DNA of 64,000 bases, from the NCBI RefSeq assembly GCF_003046175.1, contig NZ_PZZM01000001.1, positions 186,001 through 250,000 on the forward strand. The letters are read 5' to 3'. A program made the position numbers and the translations under genes. Source of the stretch: Bosea sp. 124 (GTDB taxonomy: Bacteria > Pseudomonadota > Alphaproteobacteria > Rhizobiales > Beijerinckiaceae). Positions 17,552 through 24,639 of the stretch are shown here, piece by piece (the first letter of the stretch is position 1; each line of letters begins with the position of its first letter). Below the pieces are notes generated by a model. It was not told the DNA's origin and did not search any database. It saw only the letters and a program-made list of their open reading frames with translations.

Positions 17552-18331
17552 ATGCGCGTCGGATATCTGATCGCCTTGGCCGGCCTCGCCTGCGGCATGA
17601 CGCTGGCCGCGAAACCCGCGGGCGCTGTCGTCGGCGGCCGCGATGGCGGGCCGGCGGCAGGCTCGACGCTGATGGTCCTGAATGCGCGCGGCGGCGTCTG
17701 CACCGGCATCGTCCTGTCGGCGCGCGCGATCCTGACGGCGGCCCATTGCGCGGCCGGCGGCACGGATCTGCGCATCCATTGGAAGGACGGCGGCGGCGAG
17801 CCCGTGCTGATCGCGCCGACCGCCGTCGCCCTCCACCCCGAGTTCAATGCCAATGCGGTAGCGGCGCGGCGGCGCTCGATCGACCTTGCTCTCATCCGGC
17901 TGGGCGAGCCGCTTCCGGCCCGTTTCACGCCCGCCGTGCTCGTCGATGGTGCGCAGCCGCGCGCCGGCGCTCCGGTCATGCTGGCAGGCTATGGCGTCTC
18001 GCGGGAGGGCGAGGCTCGAAGCACCGGCGTCTATCGCTCCGCCACCCTCGCCGTGGTCGAGCCCTATGGTCCGGGACGGGTCCTGCTCTGGGCAGCCGAT
18101 CAAGCCGGAGCCGGCAAGCGCCCGGGGCCCGGCGCCTGCCAGGGCGATTCAGGCGGGCCGATGACCGGCAGCGATGGCGGCATCGTCGCCGTCACGAGCT
18201 GGTCGACCGGACCTGCCGGCAAGAGTTGCGGCTTGTTGAGCCAGGGTGTGCTGGTCTCGCCGCAGCGCGCCTGGATCGACGGGACGCTCTCGAGATGGGC
18301 CGAGCGTGCGTCCTGGACGAACGGTCGCTGA
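17552..18331 (+). CDS. Secreted chymotrypsin-fold serine protease 1, inserted in the GTA cluster
   Basis: The 259-residue protein (S1 family) starts at the ATG preceded by GGGAGGAG; an upstream in-frame start at 17501 lacks a signal sequence. A signal peptide ends at about residue 26 (PAGA), directly before VVGGRDGG, the usual N-terminus of an activated chymotrypsin-like enzyme. Catalytic residues are H65 (LTAAHC), D111 (SIDLALI) and S200 (CQGDSGGP). The position equal to trypsin Asp189 is glycine (G194), so trypsin specificity is not expected. It is convergent to nothing and reads against the GTA genes; the next gene is a paralogue. Confidence 0.93.
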   Translation: MRVGYLIALAGLACGMTLAAKPAGAVVGGRDGGPAAGSTLMVLNARGGVCTGIVLSARAILTAAHCAAGGTDLRIHWKDGGGEPVLIAPTAVALHPEFNANAVAARRRSIDLALIRLGEPLPARFTPAVLVDGAQPRAGAPVMLAGYGVSREGEARSTGVYRSATLAVVEPYGPGRVLLWAADQAGAGKRPGPGACQGDSGGPMTGSDGGIVAVTSWSTGPAGKSCGLLSQGVLVSPQRAWIDGTLSRWAERASWTNGR

Positions 18332-18396
18332 CGGAAAGGCTGGACTGCGCCGCAGCAGCCCATAGATTAGGCGTGTTCGTCCATCTGGTTCGCATC

Positions 18397-19239
18397 ATGT
18401 CATCGCGCGCGTTCGCCTTCATTCTCGCCACTGCTCTCGTTGCCGGCCTGTCGCCGGCGCTTGCCGTCGTCGGTGGCACGACTTCGCAGGATGTGCGGGG
18501 CGCGCGAGCCTCGACACTGCGTGTCGAGACCAGCCGGGGCGAACTCTGCTCGGGAGCGGCGATCGCGCCGGAACTGGTCCTGACCGCGGCGCATTGCCTG
18601 ATGGGCGGCGGCTCGGTCAGCGTCGTCAGCCTCGATCCGCGCTTCCGTGCACGCCGGCATGCCGTCATCGCGGTGCTTCCGCATCCGAGCTTCGTGCCCG
18701 GGACCACGCCGCGCACCCAGCCCGGCACCGATCTCGCGATGTTGCGGCTGGCGGCCCCGTTGCCCGCCGATATCCAGCCGGTCACGCTCGGCGGAGGACT
18801 TTGGCAAGGCGAGACCGTGACCATGGCCGGCTTCGGCCTCTCGGTCGAAGACAACAAGAAGACGGCGCGGCGCCTGCGCGAGACCAGGCTGGTCAACGCA
18901 GGCAACTACACCACGCAGAACACGGTCAAGGTCGCCGTCGATGCCGAAGCCAAGGGCGAAAGCCCGGGCGCCGGCGCCTGCCGCGGCGATTCCGGTGGTC
19001 CCGTGCTGCGCGGCAACGCCCATTCGCGCGATCTCGTCGGCATCGTGAGCTGGTCGAGCGGGCCGCTGAATTCGCGCGCCCGGCGCATCTGTGGCGGCTT
19101 CACCGCGATCACGCCGGTCAGCGAACATCGCAGCTGGATCACGGAGGCTGCGGCGCGATTGCTCGCGATGGGGCCGAACCCGCGCCAACTCGAGCGCGAA
19201 CCTCCGGCCGCCGGCTATAGCTGGTGGTTCTCGCGCTGA
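18397..19239 (+). CDS. Secreted chymotrypsin-fold serine protease 2, inserted in the GTA cluster
   Basis: The 280-residue paralogue of the upstream protease has a signal peptide (FAFILATALVAGLSPALA) followed directly by VVGGTTSQ. Catalytic residues are H67 (LTAAHC), D112 (GTDLAML) and S199 (CRGDSGGP), with glycine at the trypsin Asp189 position. A GTG eight codons upstream is an alternative start. It follows protease 1 by 65 bases on the same strand and ends 48 bases from the convergent capsid gene. The pair probably arose by tandem duplication. Extracellular or periplasmic action is expected; substrates are unknown. Confidence 0.92.
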   Translation: MSSRAFAFILATALVAGLSPALAVVGGTTSQDVRGARASTLRVETSRGELCSGAAIAPELVLTAAHCLMGGGSVSVVSLDPRFRARRHAVIAVLPHPSFVPGTTPRTQPGTDLAMLRLAAPLPADIQPVTLGGGLWQGETVTMAGFGLSVEDNKKTARRLRETRLVNAGNYTTQNTVKVAVDAEAKGESPGAGACRGDSGGPVLRGNAHSRDLVGIVSWSSGPLNSRARRICGGFTAITPVSEHRSWITEAAARLLAMGPNPRQLEREPPAAGYSWWFSR

Positions 19240-19267
19240 GGACGGGGCGCGAACGCCCCGCCCGTCC
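19240..19267. terminator. Hairpin between protease 2 and the convergent capsid gene
   Basis: GGGGCG (19244-19249) pairs with CGCCCC (19254-19259) around the loop CGAA, extended by GGAC (19240-19243) with GTCC (19264-19267) across a four-base bulge. It lies one base after the protease 2 stop and 20 bases from the capsid stop. There is no T run, so termination strength is uncertain. If it works in both directions it would also reduce GTA transcription into the downstream tail genes. Confidence 0.5.
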
Positions 19268-19287
19268 GCATCGGCTCACTTGCCGGC

Positions 19288-20532
19288 TCAGACCGCGAAT
19301 TTCAGGCCCTTGATCGCCGCGAAGTCCTGCACGCCGCCGCCGACGCGCTTGGTCGTGTAGAACAGCACATAGGGCTTGGCGGAGTAGGGATCCCGCAGGA
19401 TGCGGACGCCGGCCCGGTCGACGACGAGATAGCCGCGCCGGAAGTCGCCGAAGGCGAGCGAGACCGCGTTGTTGGCGATATTGGGCATGTCCTCCGCCTC
19501 GACCAGCGGGAAGCCGAGCAGCGTCGCCGGAGCCCCGACCGAAGCCGGTGGCTGCCAGAGATACTGGCCGGTCGTGTCCTTGAACTTGCGCACCTGGGCT
19601 TGCGTCTTGCGGTTCATCACGAAGGAGGCGTTCTGGCGATAGCCGGCCTTCAGCGCATAGACGAGATCGACCAGGATGTCGGAGGGGCTGGACGCGGCAA
19701 AGGCGCCGGCGACGCCTGTGTTGAGCACGCCGAGACTGCCCCAGCTCCAGACCCCGTCGGCCGCCGTCGGATAGGCCAGGAAGCCCTTGGGCTTGTCGAT
19801 GCCGTCCCCGTTGACGAAGGCCGCGCCTTCCTGCTCGGCGAAGGCGCTCTCCACCTCCTCGGCGATCCACTGGTCGATGTTGACGATGGCGTCGTCGAGC
19901 AGGGTCTGGGTCGCAGCCGGCATGGCATAGAGCTCCATGGCCGGGAAGGAGAGTTCGGCCAGTGCCGGGGAGCCGGTCTGCGGGCGGGCGGACGTCTCGG
20001 CGACCCAGCCGGAGGCAGGGCCCGTGGTTGAGAAAGCCTTCTTGTAGGTGCCGGACGAAATCGTCCGGACGGTGGCGATGGCGCGGATCGGGGACACCGT
20101 CGCCAGCCGCCGCAGGATCTCGCTCTCGACGCCCGACGGCGCGAGATAGCCGCCATCGGGGCCAGAGCCCGCCGAGAGCGCCTTGCCCTCCAGCCGCTTC
20201 AGACCGCCGGCCTCGCCGCTGCGGATGTAGGATGCGAAGGCAGCCTTGTGCTCTCCCACCAGCGGATCGCGCGGCTCGTCGCGGCCGAGCGCCGGGCGGC
20301 TGCGGTCGAGCGTCAGCCGGTCGATGCGGCGCATCGCGTCGTCGAGCGCGGCATCCATCCGCGCCATCTTTTCCTCGGTCAGCGGGTCCGCGCCATGGCG
20401 GGTCTCGATCTCGGCGAGGCGCTCGTCATTGCTGACGCGGTAACTTTCCAGCATGTAGCGCAGATCGTCGAAGGCCAGCGACAGATCGGCGCCGGCGGCT
20501 TTGCTCTCGGGAGCGTGGTTGGCAGTGGTCAT
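19288..20532 (-). CDS. GTA major capsid protein, HK97 family (gp5)
   Basis: The 414-residue protein has an N-terminal helical delta domain (about 15-80, with LSLAFDDLRYMLESYRVSNDERLAEIE) that is removed during maturation, then the HK97 fold with typical segments such as TISSGTYKKAF, FPAMELYAMPAATQTLLDDA and EVESAFAEQEGAAFVNGDG. It forms the head of the GTA particle. It follows the protease gene by 24 bases. Downstream, the usual gp6 neighbour is displaced by the inserted protease genes. Confidence 0.95.
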   Translation of the reverse strand: MTTANHAPESKAAGADLSLAFDDLRYMLESYRVSNDERLAEIETRHGADPLTEEKMARMDAALDDAMRRIDRLTLDRSRPALGRDEPRDPLVGEHKAAFASYIRSGEAGGLKRLEGKALSAGSGPDGGYLAPSGVESEILRRLATVSPIRAIATVRTISSGTYKKAFSTTGPASGWVAETSARPQTGSPALAELSFPAMELYAMPAATQTLLDDAIVNIDQWIAEEVESAFAEQEGAAFVNGDGIDKPKGFLAYPTAADGVWSWGSLGVLNTGVAGAFAASSPSDILVDLVYALKAGYRQNASFVMNRKTQAQVRKFKDTTGQYLWQPPASVGAPATLLGFPLVEAEDMPNIANNAVSLAFGDFRRGYLVVDRAGVRILRDPYSAKPYVLFYTTKRVGGGVQDFAAIKGLKFAV

Positions 20533-20556
20533 GGTCTCTCCTCGGGTGGAACGGGT

Positions 20557-21111
20557 TCAGGAGCGGGCAAAAGCGGCTTGGCCAGAGGCGGCTCGGGCAG
20601 AGGGCGGCGTGCAACGCAGTGCCTTGACGGCGGTGACGCGCGCCTGCGGCAGCATCGGAAAGGTGACGATCGAGACCTCCCAGAGATCGACCCGCTCCAG
20701 CCGGCGCAGGCCGCTGCGCGGCTCGGTGCGGGCCTTTTCCGAGCGGAAGCCGATCGAGAGCCCATCGACTGCGCCCTCCCGCATCAGCGCATGGATCTCG
20801 CGGGCACGGGCCACGGCCAGCGAAAGCTGGCCGCGAACGAAGAGCCCGCGCCCATCCTCGGCGAGCGCGACCCAGCGCCCGATCGGCTCGGCCGGATCGT
20901 GCTGCCAAAGCAGCTTGACGCCCCCCGGACCGCGCCGAACGAGGCTGTCGCGGAAGGCCCCGGGCTCGACCACGTCCTTGCCGAGATCGGCGATGCCGAA
21001 CAGGCTTGCATAGCCCTCGAAGAGACCGTCGGGCCTGATCCGCGCCGGCGGCAGGGGCAGGAACTTGGATTCGCGTGCGAAGGGCCCGGTCGCAAGAGCG
21101 CTCCTCATCAT
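20557..21111 (-). CDS. GTA prohead protease, U35 family (gp4)
   Basis: The 184-residue protein has the HK97 prohead protease pattern: FEGYASLFGIADLGKDVVEPGAF, the active histidine in LLWQHD and the nucleophile serine in VDGLSIGFR, then LWEVSIVTFPMLPQA. It trims the capsid delta domain. Its start overlaps the preceding small gene by four bases. Confidence 0.93.
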   Translation of the reverse strand: MMRSALATGPFARESKFLPLPPARIRPDGLFEGYASLFGIADLGKDVVEPGAFRDSLVRRGPGGVKLLWQHDPAEPIGRWVALAEDGRGLFVRGQLSLAVARAREIHALMREGAVDGLSIGFRSEKARTEPRSGLRRLERVDLWEVSIVTFPMLPQARVTAVKALRCTPPSARAASGQAAFARS

Positions 21112-21305
21112 CGGGCGCCCTCCCCGCCCTTTCCGGCTCGGGCCTTGCCGAAACGCGCCGCGCCGCCTTCCAGCCGGGCCAGGTTGCGCACGAAACGGCT
21201 GAAGATCTCGGTGTTCGCAGGCCCGCGCTGCGGTTTCTGCGGCGGCGACCGGCCAGAACTGGAGGATGGCGGCGGCGACGGCTTCTTTTCTCCGGAACGC
21301 GTCAT
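21108..21305 (-). CDS. Small Pro/Ser/Lys-rich protein in the GTA cluster
   Basis: This 65-residue frame lies between the membrane mini-protein and the prohead protease and overlaps both neighbours by four bases, which argues that it is translated. The N-terminal half is rich in Pro, Ser and Lys; the C-terminal half (TEIFSRFVRNLARLEGG) could form a helix. I recognise no family. It may be a GTA-specific accessory gene. Confidence 0.5.
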   Translation of the reverse strand: MTRSGEKKPSPPPSSSSGRSPPQKPQRGPANTEIFSRFVRNLARLEGGAARFGKARAGKGGEGAR

Positions 21306-21502
21306 GGCTGGTCCCCCTCGTGACGGGCGTTGAAGCGGTTGAGTTCGCGTACGAATTCGTCGAAGCGACGGTTGGCGGCAGTCAGTTCACGCAGCACGAA
21401 GAAGGCGAAGGCCGAGGCCGAGGCGGCCCAGAGCAGCAGGCCGAGATGGCCGACATCGGCGCGCCCGACAAAGGCGGCGACGATCTGTTCGAGCAGGTTC
21501 AT
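21302..21502 (-). CDS. Single-helix membrane mini-protein in the GTA cluster (g3.5 position)
   Basis: The 66-residue protein starts with the ATG at 21502, which overlaps the portal stop (ATGA); a longer 127-residue reading overlaps the portal gene and is rejected. A hydrophobic helix (HLGLLLWAASASAFAFFVL) is followed by a charged helix (RRFDEFVRELNRFNARHE). RcGTA also has a small gene between portal and protease; similarity of function is inference. Confidence 0.65.
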   Translation of the reverse strand: MNLLEQIVAAFVGRADVGHLGLLLWAASASAFAFFVLRELTAANRRFDEFVRELNRFNARHEGDQP

Positions 21503-22683
21503 GAGCCCGTCCCTCCGGCCGCCGGCGCCCGGCCGTAGCCGACCGCCTCGCGCTTCTCGTCCTCGCCGAGGAAGGTCGCGGCGGAGAGCCTCCGCCAGAG
21601 CGATTCCCGCTCCTCGGCGAGCGCCTCGATGGCATCGAGATCGGGCTCCAGCGTCAGCTCGCCGCCGAAGGCCGGACCAAGCCATTGCGCCAGCGACTGC
21701 GCCGTGCGCCGGACCAGCGGAATCGCGGTCTGGCGCCAGAAGGCGCGATTGGCCTCGGCGAAATTGGCATGGGTGTTGTCTCCCGGCAGGCCGAGCAGCA
21801 GCGGCGGCACGCCGAAGGCGAGCGCGATCTCGCGTGCCGCCACGCCCTTGGCGGCGACGAAGTCGAGTTCTGCCGGCGTCAGCGAGAGTGGCTTCCAGTC
21901 GAGCCCGCCCTCGAGCAGCAGCGGGCGGCCGGCATTGCGTGCGCCCTGGAAACTCTCTTCCAGTTCGGCCTTCAGGCGCTCGAACTGCGCCTCACTGAGA
22001 CTCGCACCGTCCGGGCTGTCATAGACCAGCGCGCCCGACGGCCTCGCCGCATTGTCGAGCAGGGCCTTGTGCCAGTGGCTGGCGGCGTTGTGGATGTCGA
22101 GCGAACAGGCGGCAGGCTCGATCGGCGAGAGGCCATAATGGTCGTCGACCGGGTGGAACAGCGTCAGGTGCAGGATCGGCGGCACGCCGCCCTCGTCTTG
22201 CCGGAAGCGGATGGTGTCGCCGCCGACCGTATAGTCATAGGCTTCCGGCCAGCCGTCGCGGCCGGGTACGATCCGCATCCGGTCCGGCCGCAGCGCATAG
22301 AGTTCTCGTGGCTCGTGGCCTGCGCTGGCCGCCTCGACATAGGCGTTGCCAGCGACAAGCAGATGGCCGAACAGCGTCTCGCGGAAGGCGATGCCGCCCT
22401 GGCGCGGATTGGGCCTGTCGATCAGGGCCAGTGCAGGGTGCTCGGGCACCTCGCGCGCACCAACCTTGGCGACGAGCGGAGTCTGGGCCGCCGCCTCCGC
22501 GATCAGCCGGACACAACGATGCACGACCGGGTTGCGCTCATAGCCCTCGCGGGCGAGCGCCGCATAATCGCGCGGCGTCCAGACCGGACGCCCCGCCTCG
22601 TGCAGGGCGATCAGCGGCCCGACGCGCGAGCGCTTGCGTTCCGGCGCGGCGGGGCCGCGCAGGTTGCGAAGGAAGTTGAGCAT
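21499..22683 (-). CDS. GTA portal protein, HK97 family (gp3)
   Basis: The 394-residue protein carries portal motifs: NPVVHRCVRLIAEAAAQTPL, PNPRQGGIAFRETLFGHLLVAGNAYVE, DHYGLSPIEPA and GVPPLLLGLPGDNTHANFAEA. It forms the dodecameric portal at one head vertex. It is separated from the terminase gene by a 151-base gap filled largely by a palindromic repeat. Its stop overlaps the next small gene. Confidence 0.95.
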   Translation of the reverse strand: MLNFLRNLRGPAAPERKRSRVGPLIALHEAGRPVWTPRDYAALAREGYERNPVVHRCVRLIAEAAAQTPLVAKVGAREVPEHPALALIDRPNPRQGGIAFRETLFGHLLVAGNAYVEAASAGHEPRELYALRPDRMRIVPGRDGWPEAYDYTVGGDTIRFRQDEGGVPPILHLTLFHPVDDHYGLSPIEPAACSLDIHNAASHWHKALLDNAARPSGALVYDSPDGASLSEAQFERLKAELEESFQGARNAGRPLLLEGGLDWKPLSLTPAELDFVAAKGVAAREIALAFGVPPLLLGLPGDNTHANFAEANRAFWRQTAIPLVRRTAQSLAQWLGPAFGGELTLEPDLDAIEALAEERESLWRRLSAATFLGEDEKREAVGYGRAPAAGGTGS

Positions 22684-22721
22684 GGAGGTCTCGCTGTTGG
22701 GTGCGTTGAACGCGTGTCGTC

Positions 22722-22829
22722 ATGCTCGGGCTCGACCCGAGCATCTCCCGCCGAGAGATTCTCGGGTCTGCGAGGAATTTATCCCTGGTCCAGCCATAGC
22801 CCGGGCCCGAGGGCTCCGCCCGAGAATGA
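22722..22829. repeat. REP-like palindromic element between terminase and portal
   Basis: ATGCTCGGG (22722-22730) and CCCGAGCAT (22736-22744) form a nine-pair hairpin with loop CTCGA. About 10 bases on, ATTCTCGGG (22754-22762) is repeated inverted as CCCGAGAAT near 22820-22828, enclosing a second GC-rich palindrome (GCCCGGGC, GGGCTCCGCCC). This is the structure of the dispersed intergenic repeats of many Hyphomicrobiales genomes. It lies inside the GTA transcription unit. Confidence 0.75.
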
Positions 22830-22834
22830 CGCTG

Positions 22835-24187
22835 TCAGATTCCCCTCACCCGCGGCCGGCCCTTCGGGCCCAGCATGAGATGGGTCAGTGCCCAGACCAG
22901 CGCGTCGAGCCGGTCCGGCGAGCGGCCGGAGCTGAGGCCGCCCGGCCCGAAATCGCACATCTCGTCCTCAAGCGCGGGGAAGGTGCCGGCATGGCGTACT
23001 CTCCCCTGCGCATAGAGTGCGGCGACTGGCTCGGCCCGCAGATATTTCCCGCGCGTCGCCCTGACTGCGGTTACCGGCACGCCCGCATCGACCTCGCCGA
23101 TGACGGAGGTCGCCATCTCGCCGCCCTGGTTGACCTCGACGACCAGCGCATCGGCCTCGAAACGCCGGTAGAGCGCGACGGCCTTTGCCGCCCATTCATG
23201 CGGGCGGGCGCCCGACACCGTGCCGTCCTCCAGCACATGGCCGAAGCCATCTCGATCGATGCCGGCCACGACCAAGCCGCAGGCATCCGCCCGCTGCGAG
23301 GACGAGGCGGGAGGATCGACCGCGACCACGATCCGCGCCAGGGTCGGCGCCGCGGCTTCGCGGCAGGCCTCGATCATGGCGCGCGTCCAGAGCGCGTCGG
23401 CGCTCTCCTCGACCAGTTCGCCATCGAGTTCCTGCCGGCCGAGCCGCGTGCCGCCATAGGTCTGCGTCACGCTGCGGATGAAGTCGGCCGCCAGGTTGAA
23501 GCGGTTCGCGCTCGTACCCGCGCGGCTGAGCGCGACATGCGGATCGGTCAGGAGACGCTTGATCAAGGGCACCGGGCGCGGCGTCGTCGTGACGATCTGG
23601 CGCGGCCTGTCGCCGAGGCGAAGCCCGAATTGCAGCATGTCCCAGCACTCCTGAAGGTTTGGCCATTTCGCCAGTTCGTCGGACCAGGCGGCACCGAATT
23701 GCGGGCCGCGCAGCCCTTCCGGGTCTTCCGCCGAGAAGGCCTGCGCGATCGCGCCGTTGGGCCATTCGAGACGCCGCCGCGACGGCGACCATGTCGGTCG
23801 TTCCCAGCGCGTGTGGATCGAAAGCAGTCCGGAAACACCTTCGATCATCACATCGCGCACCTGCCCTTGCGTTTCGCCGACGAGGGCGATGCGGCCGGAG
23901 AACGAGCTCGCGAAGGGTGACAGGCCGAGAGCCATGCCCTTGATCCATTCCGCACCCGTGCGGGTCTTGCCCGCGCCACGCCCGCCCAGCACCAGCCAAA
24001 CCGCCTTGTCGTCGGCACCCAGCGCAGGCTTCTGGTCCAGCCTTCCCCAATAGATCCAGTCGTCGACGACGACCTCAACCAGATCCGGCGGCAATTCCGG
24101 AAGCAGGCGGCGCAACAGCCTCGCCTGCGTCTTCAGCGATAAGGCGCTCCATGCGGCGTGCCAGCTCGCGGCGCAGTTCGGCGACAT
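22835..24187 (-). CDS. GTA terminase large subunit (gp2)
   Basis: The ATPase/nuclease packages host DNA into GTA heads. Walker A is GGRGAGKTRT, a Walker B/catalytic region is AAWSDELAKW, the coupling motif follows, and the nuclease domain begins at IVVAVDPPASS with later acidic sites. The start is uncertain: the frame is open to 24358, and the ATG at 24187 (giving 450 residues) is chosen because the sequence becomes family-like at about LKTQARLLRRLLPELPPDL; it still overlaps the preceding gene by 113 bases. Confidence 0.92.
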   Translation of the reverse strand: MSPNCAASWHAAWSALSLKTQARLLRRLLPELPPDLVEVVVDDWIYWGRLDQKPALGADDKAVWLVLGGRGAGKTRTGAEWIKGMALGLSPFASSFSGRIALVGETQGQVRDVMIEGVSGLLSIHTRWERPTWSPSRRRLEWPNGAIAQAFSAEDPEGLRGPQFGAAWSDELAKWPNLQECWDMLQFGLRLGDRPRQIVTTTPRPVPLIKRLLTDPHVALSRAGTSANRFNLAADFIRSVTQTYGGTRLGRQELDGELVEESADALWTRAMIEACREAAAPTLARIVVAVDPPASSSQRADACGLVVAGIDRDGFGHVLEDGTVSGARPHEWAAKAVALYRRFEADALVVEVNQGGEMATSVIGEVDAGVPVTAVRATRGKYLRAEPVAALYAQGRVRHAGTFPALEDEMCDFGPGGLSSGRSPDRLDALVWALTHLMLGPKGRPRVRGI

Positions 24188-24479
24188 GGCGCAATCCGGC
24201 GGTAGACGAGAGATCATCGTTCGACTTGTCCTCCCGGCCCAGTGTGGCCGCCTCGAGCGCCACCAGCTCGCGGACGGTGCGGGCGAGAACCGCCAGCGCC
24301 TTGGCATCGGCCTCGCTCGCCGCCGCTCCCTTCGGCAGTTCGTCGAGACGCGCCTCATGCGCGTCGAGCTGACGCTTGGCGGCCCGCCACAGCTTCGTCA
24401 CCACGGCCTTGCGGCCAACGGCCAAGCGCTTGCCCTTCGCGGCCGGCAGCGCCAGCGCATCGTCGTCTTCATCGGTCAT
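24075..24479 (-). CDS. Small terminase-like first gene of the GTA cluster (gp1)
   Basis: The 134-residue protein is helical and charged (VVTKLWRAAKRQLDAHEARLDEL, LARTVRELVALEAATLG) with little clear domain similarity, as is usual for GTA gp1, the small terminase. The ATG at 24479 is chosen over the ATG at 24485 because GGAG stands six bases before it and immediately adjacent to the other. It is downstream of a good promoter and its 3' end overlaps the large terminase. Confidence 0.75.
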   Translation of the reverse strand: MTDEDDDALALPAAKGKRLAVGRKAVVTKLWRAAKRQLDAHEARLDELPKGAAASEADAKALAVLARTVRELVALEAATLGREDKSNDDLSSTAGLRHVAELRRELARRMERLIAEDAGEAVAPPASGIAAGSG

Positions 24480-24506
24480 GGACATCTCCGGCGGCCAGAC
24501 ATGCCA

Positions 24507-24535
24507 AAGCCGCCGGCTGAGGGGCGCGGCGGCTT
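24507..24535 (-). other. Leader hairpin in front of the GTA cluster
   Basis: AAGCCGCCG (24507-24515) pairs with CGGCGGCTT (24527-24535) around an 11-base loop. It lies between the likely transcription start near 24563 and the first GTA start codon, so it would form in the 5' leader of the GTA mRNA. It has no following T run on the minus strand, so it looks more like a leader structure than a strong terminator. Confidence 0.5.
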
Positions 24536-24569
24536 GCTTCGTCTGGTCACAGTTCGTGAGCGTTCCCGA

Positions 24570-24598
24570 TGTCTATCCGATCAGCGTCACGGTGTCAA
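24570..24598 (-). promoter_or_regulatory. Sigma70-type promoter for the GTA cluster
   Basis: On the minus strand, TTGACA (24598-24593) is followed after exactly 17 bases by TAGACA (24575-24570), a near-consensus alphaproteobacterial housekeeping promoter. The predicted start of transcription is near 24563, about 84 bases before the first GTA start codon. Whether a GafA-type activator also binds nearby cannot be read from the sequence. Confidence 0.65.
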
Positions 24599-24639
24599 GG
24601 ATTAATTTCCTACAGCTCTGAAGGGCAGATCGGCCGCCG

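Noticed and set aside
17233..18396. A long in-frame extension upstream of protease 2 that would make a 668-residue protein
   Set aside because: The extension overlaps gp6 and protease 1 out of frame and is low-complexity; the signal peptide at 18397 marks the real start.
24507..24535. Reading the leader hairpin as a terminator of the LOG gene or GTA
   Set aside because: It lies downstream of the GTA promoter and has no T run, and the LOG gene ends away from it on the same strand.
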